Source of the DNA: a bacterium
Lineage (GTDB): Bacteria; Krumholzibacteriota; Krumholzibacteria; LZORAL124-64-63
Direction: 5' to 3'
DNA length: 11,268 nucleotides
Assembly (NCBI GenBank): GCA_030592025.1
Contig: JAUUZX010000010.1
Coordinates: forward strand, 1 to 11,268
Made by a program: the position numbers and the translations under genes. Of this stretch, positions 1 through 7,852 are shown piece by piece; position 1 is the stretch's first letter, and each line of letters begins with the position of its first letter. The notes under the pieces were generated by a model. The model made no database searches, was not told where the DNA came from, and worked only from the letters and a program-made list of their open reading frames with translations.

Positions 1-649
1 CGAAGTAATCCCGGAACTTGGCCCCCTCGGCCTCCTTGCCCTTGATGAGGCGCGACCGGATGACACCCTCGCGCCGGAACAGCCCCCGCAGGGTCGTCCG
101 CACCTCCTGGTTCTCGCTGGCGGTCTCGGCCACGATGTCCCGCGCCCCGGCCAGGGCCGACTCGATGTCGGGCACGTCCTTCCCCGGATCGACCAGTTCC
201 TGCGCCCGGCGGGTCATCTCGTCGGCGCCGGCCCGGGGCGACGTCAGGGCCGCCTCCGCCAGCAACCAGACAGCCAGGGGTTCGAGGCCCTTCTCCCGGG
301 CGATCATGGCTCGGGTGCGGCGTTTGGGGCGGAAGGGCAGATAGATATCCTCGAGGGAAACCAGCGTTGCGGCCTGCTGAACCTTGCGCTCCAGCTCCGG
401 GGTGAGCAACTCGCGCTCGGTCAGGGACTTGAGGATGGCCTGGCGCCTCTTGTCCAGCTCCGCCAACTGTTCGAGGCGGTCGCGGATGCCGGTGATGGCC
501 ACCTCATCCAGGCTCCCGGTGGCCTCCTTGCGGTAGCGACTGATGAACGGGACGGTGGCCCCTTCAGCGAGCAATCGCCCCGCCGCCTGGACCTGCCCGG
601 GGGCGACCTTCAACTCGGTGGCGACGATCTGGATATGGTCGTTGGTCAC
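1..649 (-). CDS. tex: Tex/YhgF-family RNA-binding transcription accessory protein, N-terminal part
   Basis: Tex is a cytoplasmic nucleic-acid-binding protein with an N-terminal helical region, a YqgF-like fold, HhH motifs and a C-terminal S1 domain, and is linked to transcription. Only the first 216 codons lie in the window; the frame is open to base 1. The family-typical N-terminal signature GATVPFISRYRKEATGSLDE occurs at about residues 30-49. It is followed by ELLTPELE, by YLPFRPKRRTRAMIAREKGLEPLA-like sequence and, at the edge, AKFRDYF, all in the order expected for Tex. The start is a GTG at 647-649 giving VTNDHIQIVATELK, with GGAG at 655-658 five bases upstream. No ATG gives a better N-terminus. 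It is divergent from rho across a 151-bp spacer, where I saw no clear promoter for this strand. The catalytic-like and S1 domains are outside the window and cannot be checked. Confidence 0.92.
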   Translation of the reverse strand, partial: MTNDHIQIVATELKVAPGQVQAAGRLLAEGATVPFISRYRKEATGSLDEVAITGIRDRLEQLAELDKRRQAILKSLTERELLTPELERKVQQAATLVSLEDIYLPFRPKRRTRAMIAREKGLEPLAVWLLAEAALTSPRAGADEMTRRAQELVDPGKDVPDIESALAGARDIVAETASENQEVRTTLRGLFRREGVIRSRLIKGKEAEGAKFRDYF

Positions 650-743
650 GGTTTCTCCGGGGGTCGGGGCGGGCGATGGGCGTCGAGCCAGCACGATGGC
701 CGATGGCGCGCCACCGCGCAAGACTGGATCCGTGGGCGGGACG

Positions 744-752
744 TGTTATCTT
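744..752 (+). promoter_or_regulatory. possible extended -10 promoter for rho
   Basis: TGtTATCTT is an extended -10-like element about 48 bases before the rho start, inside the tex/rho divergent spacer. No good -35 hexamer is visible at 16-18 bases upstream. The assignment rests on motif and position only. Confidence 0.3.
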
Positions 753-800
753 GTGGGCCTACATCGACCGCGCAAACAACCCCCTGCGAGACGGAAGAGC

Positions 801-1895
801 ATGAGCACGACGGCTACCGGTGTCATTGAGATCCTCAAGAGCGGGGGCGGCTTCCTGCGCAACCCCGACCGCAACTTCCAGCCCGAACGGAACGACGTCT
901 TCGTCCCCCAGAAATTCATCCAGCGCCTGGGCCTGGTCACGGGCGCCGTGGTGGAGGGCCCGGCGACAGACACGAAGAAGGGCCGCAGGCTCGACGACGT
1001 GACCTCCGTGTGCGGCCTGACCCCCACGGCCTTCGCGGCGCGCACCCGCTTCCAGGATCTGCTCTCGGTGAACCCGGACCAGCGCTTCCATCTGGGCAAG
1101 GGCGGCAACCCGTCCATGCGGCTGATCGACCTCCTGGCGCCCGTCGGCCGCGGCACCCGCGGGCTCATCGTCGCGCCCCCCAAGACCGGCAAGACCCAGC
1201 TGCTGGAGGACCTGTCCAAGGCCATCCACGCCGACGCCCCCGACGCGCGCATCGTCGTGCTGCTCATCGACGAGCGGCCCGAGGAGGTCACCCATTTCCG
1301 GCGCCAGGTGCCGGCCGAGGTACTGGCCAGCAGCAGCGACCAGTCCGTCGACGAGCACGTGCGCCTGGCCAGGATGTGCATGGCCCAGGTGCGGATCGAG
1401 CTGGAGTGCGGCCATGACGTCGTCGTGCTCGTGGACAGCATCACCCGCATGGGTCGCGCCTTCAACCAGCACGGCACCGGGTCCGGGCGCACCATGAGCG
1501 GCGGCCTGGATTCCCGGGCCCTGGAGATCCCGCGCAAGTTCTTCGGCATGGCCCGCAACGCGGAGGGCGGCGGTTCGGTTACGGTGCTGGCCACGGCGCT
1601 GATCGAGACGGGCTCGCGCATGGACGACATGATCTTCGAGGAGTTCAAGGGCACGGGCAACAGCGAGATCGTGCTGAGCCGCACGCTGGCCGAAGGTCGC
1701 GTCTTCCCCGCGCTGGATCTGCGGGGCACGGGCACCCGCCGCGAGGATCTGCTGTACAGCGAGGAGGAGGTCGAGGCCATCAACCGCCTGCGCCGCCGGG
1801 TCATGGACCAGCCGCCGCGGCAGGCCGTCGAGGGCCTCCTGCACCTGCTCGAGAAGTGGGGAACCAACGAGGAACTGCTGGCCAATCTGGGCTGA
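801..1895 (+). CDS. rho: transcription termination factor Rho, short form without N-terminal helical domain
   Basis: This is a hexameric RNA-dependent ATPase/helicase that ends transcription. The 364-aa product opens almost directly with the cold-shock-like primary RNA-binding domain (about residues 7-72: GVIEILKSGGGFLR, then DVFVPQKFIQRLGLVTG). Linker sequence and the RecA-type motor follow. Visible motor elements are Walker A APPKTGKT (125-132), the catalytic-glutamate segment LIDERPEEV (155-163), Walker B VVLVDSITR (208-216), a Q-loop-like GRTMSGGLDSRAL (229-241), R-loop EEFKGTGN (280-287), and the arginine-finger region GTGTRREDLL (309-318). E. coli Rho is about 419 aa; the missing length is the N-terminal helical bundle. 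The start is ATG 801, preceded by weak purine-rich GGAAGAG (793-799). An upstream in-frame extension to 543 runs across the divergent spacer and into antisense tex and does not look like protein. The stop is 6 bp from the convergent lipoprotein gene. Confidence 0.95.
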   Translation: MSTTATGVIEILKSGGGFLRNPDRNFQPERNDVFVPQKFIQRLGLVTGAVVEGPATDTKKGRRLDDVTSVCGLTPTAFAARTRFQDLLSVNPDQRFHLGKGGNPSMRLIDLLAPVGRGTRGLIVAPPKTGKTQLLEDLSKAIHADAPDARIVVLLIDERPEEVTHFRRQVPAEVLASSSDQSVDEHVRLARMCMAQVRIELECGHDVVVLVDSITRMGRAFNQHGTGSGRTMSGGLDSRALEIPRKFFGMARNAEGGGSVTVLATALIETGSRMDDMIFEEFKGTGNSEIVLSRTLAEGRVFPALDLRGTGTRREDLLYSEEEVEAINRLRRRVMDQPPRQAVEGLLHLLEKWGTNEELLANLG

Positions 1896-1919
1896 GCCGA
1901 ATCAGTTCACGTAGCCCAG
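1887..1919. repeat. inverted repeat across the rho and lipoprotein stop codons
   Basis: CTGGGCT (1887-1893) and AGCCCAG (1913-1919) form a 7-bp inverted repeat with a 19-base loop. The repeat brackets both convergent stops (TGA 1893-1895 and TCA 1902-1904). Each arm encodes the final Leu-Gly region of its own gene. There is no T-tract on either side, so an intrinsic terminator is doubtful. The symmetry may follow simply from both proteins having Leu-Gly near the C-terminus. Confidence 0.35.
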
Positions 1920-3359
1920 GCTCCTGAGCCGCTCCACCTCGTCCTCGTCGAAGACGTCGAACTCCACGGCGTCGCCCCCCGCCCCCTGCTCGCCCCCGCT
2001 TTTCAGCCAGGCCTTCATGAGCTTCTTGAGGGCCGCGCCCTCGGGGTGTTGGGGATTCGCGCGCAGCAGATCGTGGGCCTCGCCGGGGTCCGCCTCCAGG
2101 TCGAACAGGGCGTAGAGGGGCTTCGTGGCTTTCCGGCCCCGTGAGGTGCTGGTCAGCTTGTAGGCGCCGCGCATGAGAGAGAAGATCGGCGGCATGCGCC
2201 GGTTCGTGCGGGAGTGGATCAGGCGCAGCTCGCCGTCCGAAGCTTCGTGGCCGGCCATGAGGGGCAGCAGGGAGCGCCCGGCGGCCGAGTCGGGGGCCAC
2301 GGGATGGCCGACGAGATCAGCCAGGGTCGGCAGCAGGTCGACGAGCTCGACCGGGGTGGCGATGCGACGTCCCGACAAGCCGGTCACGCCGGGGATGCGG
2401 ACGAACAGGGGCACCCTCAGGGTCCCTTCGCAGATGGTGCCGCCGTGGCCGTGGGCCTTGCCGTGCTCGTACAGCCCCTGGCCGTGGTCGGCCATGAGCA
2501 CGAAGATCGTCTTCTCCCACACGCCCACCGCCTCGAGCTCGGCGATCATCTCGCCGAGGATGGCGTCGACGTGGGCCAGATTGCCGTCATAGAGAGCGAC
2601 GATGTCCGTGACGGTCTGCGCGTCGGGTCGCACGCCCGCGAGGCCCTGCAGGTACGCATGGGTGCCGATGTGCGGGTCGACCTTCCGGTCGGTGAAGCGG
2701 CTGAAATAGGGCTCGGGCGGGTCGTAGGGACCGTGGGGCTTCATGAGGTGGAGGTAGGCGAAGAAGCCGTCGTCGGCATGGTCCTTCATCCAGGCCGTGC
2801 CCGCCCGCACGAAGTCCTCGTCGGTGGCCAGCGCCGGGTCCAGGTTCGCCGGCGGGTCCCAGGACTCCCAATACTCGGTGAACCCGCGTCCATGGCCGAA
2901 CTTCTTCTTCATCCACACATTCGACGTGTAGCCCAGGCGGTGCGGGTAGCGCGGCGCCAGGCGCTGGGCGAGGGTCGGCAATTCCGGCGGGATGGTCTTG
3001 ACCTGGTTCCAGGGTTTGAACCGCCGGCTCGTCTCGAAGACCGGGTACCGCGACGTGAAGAACGAGAAGACCGAAAGCATCGTGCCCGACGCTTGGGCGT
3101 AGGCCCGGTCGAACACGATGGACTCGGCGGCCACGCGGTCCAGGTTCGGGGTCGTGTCCCGGTGGTAGCCGTAGGAGCCCAGATGGTGGGCGGCGGCAGC
3201 GTCCACCAGGACGATCAGAAGGTTGGCGTCCGCCGCGCCCGTGCGCAGGGCTTCCGGGGAGGGCGCCGGCGCCTCGCCACCGCCACAACCGGCAAAGATA
3301 GCGAGGGCAGCGACGAGGACGAACCTCGGGCGCGTTCCCCACGGGGTCGGGAGCTCCAT
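1902..3359 (-). CDS. sulfatase/alkaline-phosphatase-fold lipoprotein with threonine at the nucleophile position
   Basis: The product is 485 aa from ATG 3359. That start has GGAG four bases upstream and gives a clean lipoprotein signal: RPRFVLVAALAIFAGC, with lipobox FAGC and Cys25. Earlier in-frame ATGs (3374, 3404) have no ribosome binding site. Family landmarks are NLLIVLVD (metal-ligand Asp53), SYGYHRDTTPNLDRVA (62-77), nucleophile region SGTMLSVFSFFTS (91-103, Thr93 in the Cys/Ser slot), HLMKPHGPYDPPEPY (204-218), MADHGQGLYEHG with metal ligands Asp291-His292 (289-300), and LRVPLFVRIPG. The end is LRSLGYVN, a common tail in this family. Cys or Ser is needed for formylglycine maturation, so the Thr suggests a phosphotransferase or phosphohydrolase rather than a true sulfatase. 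The substrate is unknown. The position usually held by Pro after the nucleophile is Leu, and the usual RADHLG near Asp53 reads AAHHLG. It is divergent from the sensor kinase. Confidence 0.87.
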   Translation of the reverse strand: MELPTPWGTRPRFVLVAALAIFAGCGGGEAPAPSPEALRTGAADANLLIVLVDAAAAHHLGSYGYHRDTTPNLDRVAAESIVFDRAYAQASGTMLSVFSFFTSRYPVFETSRRFKPWNQVKTIPPELPTLAQRLAPRYPHRLGYTSNVWMKKKFGHGRGFTEYWESWDPPANLDPALATDEDFVRAGTAWMKDHADDGFFAYLHLMKPHGPYDPPEPYFSRFTDRKVDPHIGTHAYLQGLAGVRPDAQTVTDIVALYDGNLAHVDAILGEMIAELEAVGVWEKTIFVLMADHGQGLYEHGKAHGHGGTICEGTLRVPLFVRIPGVTGLSGRRIATPVELVDLLPTLADLVGHPVAPDSAAGRSLLPLMAGHEASDGELRLIHSRTNRRMPPIFSLMRGAYKLTSTSRGRKATKPLYALFDLEADPGEAHDLLRANPQHPEGAALKKLMKAWLKSGGEQGAGGDAVEFDVFDEDEVERLRSLGYVN

Positions 3360-3452
3360 GGGTCTCCATTTCATGGTTCGGGAGGCGGGGAGCGTACCAC
3401 ACAACGTGTTGCGGGGCTACCAGCGGCACTCTAGGGCCGCTTCCGGGGTGGA

Positions 3453-3482
3453 ATATTGAAGATTTCCGTACATGCGGGTCAA
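3453..3482 (-). promoter_or_regulatory. possible promoter for the sulfatase-like lipoprotein gene
   Basis: Read on the minus strand, TTGACC (3482-3477) is followed after 18 bases by CAATAT (3458-3453). The -35 is good and the -10 is poor (3 of 6 consensus bases). It would give a leader of roughly 90 bases. The -35 overlaps the palindrome at 3480-3489. Confidence 0.25.
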
Positions 3483-3510
3483 GATCTTGGTCTTTGGGCC
3501 GATCATTCAG

Positions 3511-3517
3511 AACCAGT
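3511..3517 (+). repeat. left 7-bp target-site duplication of the MITE-like element
   Basis: AACCAGT lies immediately left of the element and is identical to 3649-3655. The two copies abut the symmetric ends of the inverted repeats exactly, as expected from transposition. Confidence 0.75.
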
Positions 3518-3648
3518 AGGTTGTGCCTCTGAGAATGTGTCCCGCACTTCGGGGACGCCAGTTTTCAACCTTTAACACCACTGGCTTGATGTCTTGACCC
3601 TAAAAACCGATACAAAATCGGTCAGACACAATTTCAGAGGCACAACCT
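3518..3648. mobile_element. 131-bp MITE-like non-autonomous insertion with 24-nt terminal inverted repeats
   Basis: The ends are inverted copies: 3518-3541 begins AGGTTGTGCCTCTGA and the complement of 3625-3648 begins identically. 22 of 24 positions match; positions 16 and 18 of the arm differ. Perfect 7-bp direct repeats AACCAGT flank it. There is no coding capacity. The interior holds further small hairpins: GTCCC/GGGAC (3539-3543/3552-3556), GCCAGT/ACTGGC (3557-3562/3580-3585) and ACCGAT/ATCGGT (3606-3611/3617-3622). G+C is about 48% by hand count, lower than the surrounding genes. No transposase is present in the window, so it would need one supplied in trans. The parent IS family is not recognised from the ends. 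It sits in the leader of the sensor kinase, its right end 23 bases before that gene's ribosome binding site. Confidence 0.78.
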
Positions 3649-3655
3649 AACCAGT
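3649..3655 (+). repeat. right 7-bp target-site duplication of the MITE-like element
   Basis: AACCAGT is identical to 3511-3517. Removing 3518-3655 restores a continuous predicted empty site, ATTCAG-AACCAGT-TGGATTC. Confidence 0.75.
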
Positions 3656-3671
3656 TGGATTCATTGATGAT

Positions 3672-3677
3672 AGGAGG
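3672..3677 (+). promoter_or_regulatory. strong ribosome binding site of the sensor kinase
   Basis: AGGAGG, in a run AGGAGGG, lies 8 bases before ATC 3686 and 5 bases before GTC 3683. These two codons are the first after the in-frame stop at 3671-3673. It marks where translation of the kinase frame should begin even though no standard start codon is there. Confidence 0.6.
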
Positions 3678-3685
3678 GCTCCGTC

Positions 3686-5791
<2,106 letters not shown>

Positions 5792-5795
5792 TGCC

Positions 5796-7613
5796 TCAAC
5801 CCCGCGGCGCCTTCCAGGCGGCACGGCGCGAAGCGACCTCCTCCAGTTCCTCCCAGCGCGCGTACACCCCGGCCAGCTCCGCCTCCAACGTCGCCAGGCG
5901 GGCGTGGATCGCCGCGACCTCGTCGCCGCCGCACTTGTAGAACTCCGGATCCGCGCTGCGGGCGAAGAACTCCGCCTGGGCGGTTTCCAGTTCCTCGATG
6001 CTCTTGGGCAGGCCGGCCAGTTCGGTGGTCTCCTTGTAGCTGAGCTTGCGGGGCTCGTCCCCGGTGGGTCGCGTTCGGGCCTTTTTCGCGGGCGCCGCCA
6101 TCTCCTGGCTGGACGGTCGCTGGGCGAACCACTCCGCGTAGCCGCCGGCGTACTCCTTGACGACACCGTCGCCGTCGAAGGCCAAGGTGCTCGTGACGAC
6201 GTTGTCCAGGAACGACCGGTCGTGACTCACCAGGATCACCGTGCCCGCGAACTCGCCGACGCGGTCCTCGAGAAGGTCGAGGGTCTCGGCGTCCAGGTCG
6301 TTGGTGGGCTCGTCCAGCACGAGGGTGTTGGCGGGCTTGGCGAACAGCTTGGCCAGCAGCAGGCGGTTGCGCTCGCCCCCCGAAAGCATGGAAACCGGCG
6401 AGCGCGCACGGTCCGGCGTGAAGAGGAAGTCGCCCAGGTACCCGATGACGTGCTTGCGGCCGCCGCCGATGGTCAGGGTGTCCTGACCGTCGGCCACGTT
6501 CTCGGCGACGGAGGCGTCGGGGTCGAGCTGGTCCCGGTTCTGGTCGAAGTAGGCCACATCCAGGCGGGCCCCGCGGACAATGGTGCCCGCCGTGGGTTCG
6601 AGCTCGCCGAGCAGGAGCTTGACCAGGGTCGTCTTGCCGCAGCCGTTGGGCCCGATGATGCCGATGCGGTCCCCCCGCAGGATGGTCGCCTCGAAATCAC
6701 GGATCAGGGGAACATCGTCGTAGCCGAAACCCACGCCCCGGGCCCGGGCCACGAGCTTGCCCGAGGCCGCGGATTCATGGACGCGGAGCTTCACGTCGCC
6801 GAGGGCGTCGCGCCGGGCCTGGCGCTCGCTGCGCATGGCGACGAGGGTCCGCGCGCGGCCTTCGTTCCGGGTGCGGCGGGCCTTGATGCCCTTGCGGATC
6901 CACACCTCTTCCTCAGCCAGCCTGCGGTCGAACTTCGCCTGGCGGGCCGACTCGTCGGCGAGCATCTCTTCCCGACGGCGTTCGTAGTTGGCGTGGTCCC
7001 CGGGCCAGCTCGTGAGCCGGCCGCGGTCCAGGTCGAGGACACGGGTGGCGAGGCGACGGACCAGGGCCCGGTCGTGGGAGACGAACACCAGCGTGCAGTT
7101 GGCGCCGAGGAGGAACTCCTCGAGCCACAGGACGGCGTCGATGTCGAGGTGGTTGGTGGGCTCGTCCAGGAGCAGCAGGTCCGGGTCGCTGACGAGGGCG
7201 CGCGCCAGCAGGGCGCGGCGTTTCATGCCGCCGCTGAGGTCGGCGAAGGACCGCTCCCCGTCCACCCCCAGGCGCATGAGCACCACCTCGATGCTGCGGT
7301 CGGCCCGCCAGCCCCCGTCTTCCGTGACCGCATGGGTTTCGAGACCACCGGCCACCACCTCGGCCACCGTGCCCGTCACACCGGCGGGGATCTCCTGGTC
7401 CAGGCGTGCCGCAATGAGGCTCTTGCGCCGGATGACCTGGCCGCTGTCGGGCATCTGGGTCCCGGCCAACACCCGCAGCAGGGTCGACTTGCCCTCGCCG
7501 TTGCGCCCCACCAGGCACACCCGCTCGCCGGGCTCGATCTGCAGGTTCACATCCTTCAGCACCGGCGGGCCGCCGAAGCGAAGGGTCACGTCCTGGAGGC
7601 TGAGGAGGGCCAT
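5796..7613 (-). CDS. uup: ABC-F family ATPase, Uup-type
   Basis: This is a soluble twin-ATPase of the ABC-F class. Uup is tied to ribosome function and to DNA-related phenotypes such as transposon excision. The 605-aa product has two complete nucleotide-binding domains. The first has Walker A GRNGEGKS (36-43), signature LSGG (126-129), DEPTNHLD (150-157) and VSHDR (178-182). The second has GPNGCGKT (321-328), LSGG (410-413) and DEPTNDLD (434-441), then a second VSHDR. The charged linker between them (about 205-275, rich in Arg/Glu) corresponds to the P-site tRNA interaction motif region. The C-terminal 85 or so residues (KLSYKETTELAGLPKSIEEL and following) are a coiled-coil module typical of Uup, which separates it from EttA and YheS. 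ATG 7613 was chosen: AAGGA lies eight bases upstream and MALLSLQDVTLRFGG is a normal ABC-F N-terminus. The longer frame to 7697 is unsupported. It ends 4 bp from the convergent kinase gene. Confidence 0.93.
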   Translation of the reverse strand: MALLSLQDVTLRFGGPPVLKDVNLQIEPGERVCLVGRNGEGKSTLLRVLAGTQMPDSGQVIRRKSLIAARLDQEIPAGVTGTVAEVVAGGLETHAVTEDGGWRADRSIEVVLMRLGVDGERSFADLSGGMKRRALLARALVSDPDLLLLDEPTNHLDIDAVLWLEEFLLGANCTLVFVSHDRALVRRLATRVLDLDRGRLTSWPGDHANYERRREEMLADESARQAKFDRRLAEEEVWIRKGIKARRTRNEGRARTLVAMRSERQARRDALGDVKLRVHESAASGKLVARARGVGFGYDDVPLIRDFEATILRGDRIGIIGPNGCGKTTLVKLLLGELEPTAGTIVRGARLDVAYFDQNRDQLDPDASVAENVADGQDTLTIGGGRKHVIGYLGDFLFTPDRARSPVSMLSGGERNRLLLAKLFAKPANTLVLDEPTNDLDAETLDLLEDRVGEFAGTVILVSHDRSFLDNVVTSTLAFDGDGVVKEYAGGYAEWFAQRPSSQEMAAPAKKARTRPTGDEPRKLSYKETTELAGLPKSIEELETAQAEFFARSADPEFYKCGGDEVAAIHARLATLEAELAGVYARWEELEEVASRRAAWKAPRG

Positions 7614-7657
7614 GATCGGGGTCCTTCTGCGGGGCGATGGCGATGGGGAGCGGGCCC

Positions 7658-7663
7658 AATATA
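7658..7663 (-). promoter_or_regulatory. possible -10 element for uup
   Basis: TATATT on the minus strand matches the -10 consensus at 5 of 6 positions, 45 bases before the ATG at 7613. No convincing -35 is seen at 16-18 bases. Confidence 0.3.
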
Positions 7664-7768
7664 GGAGATGGGAGCACATTTCGGGGAAACATCCCAACCG
7701 GGGGGGCGCCCGGGCCCTTTTGAGAATGCCGGAATAAACAAATATCTCACAATCCGCGCTGCCAATTG

Positions 7769-7777
7769 TGCTAATCT
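7769..7777 (+). promoter_or_regulatory. possible extended -10 promoter for the surface protein gene
   Basis: TGcTAATCT is an extended -10-like element in an AT-richer stretch about 75 bases before ATG 7853. The best upstream hexamer (CTCACA, 7746-7751) is 20 bases away, too far for a standard -35. Confidence 0.35.
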
Positions 7778-7852
7778 CCTCGGCACCTATCTACCCCCTG
7801 ATCACCGGCGGCGCTCCCGTCGGTTCGCCTGCCACGATGGGAGATGCTCGCC

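Larger units (their letters stand above)
3360..3685. other. 326-bp divergent spacer between lipoprotein and sensor kinase genes
   Basis: No gene is seen here. The lipoprotein-side leader occupies about 3360-3450. A possible minus-strand promoter lies at 3453-3482. A perfect 10-bp palindrome CAAGATCTTG is at 3480-3489, and could be an operator. A MITE-like insertion with its target duplications fills 3511-3655. The kinase ribosome binding site is at 3672-3677. The A+T content is visibly higher than in the flanking genes. Confidence 0.7.

Noticed and set aside
543..800. In-frame upstream extension of rho
   Set aside because: It overlaps antisense tex and the divergent spacer, and the sequence is not Rho-like. 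ATG 801 gives the normal beginning of the RNA-binding domain.
3360..3404. Longer N-terminus for the sulfatase-like protein from 3404 or 3374
   Set aside because: There is no ribosome binding site before either ATG. ATG 3359 has GGAG and leaves a standard-length lipoprotein signal.
3586..3616. Outward promoter from the MITE-like element (TTGATG with TACAAA)
   Set aside because: The spacing is 19 bases and the -10 is weak. TTGACC nearby has no partner at a proper distance. It cannot be supported.
5792..5820. Hairpin CGCCT/AGGCG as terminator between the kinase and uup
   Set aside because: A 5-bp stem within coding sequence and no T-run; expected by chance at this GC content.
5904..7664. 586-codon open frame antisense to uup, with similar long antisense frames over rho (746-1885) and over the lipoprotein gene (2214-3434)
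   Set aside because: All are mirror frames of well-supported genes, with repetitive Arg/Gly/Val/His-rich translations and no ribosome binding site evidence.
7700..7720. Run of seven G followed by GGGCGCCCGGGCCC and TTTT in the uup/surface-protein spacer, terminator-like on the plus strand
   Set aside because: The overlapping palindromes give only a short stem, and there is no upstream plus-strand gene to terminate. It is more likely compositional.
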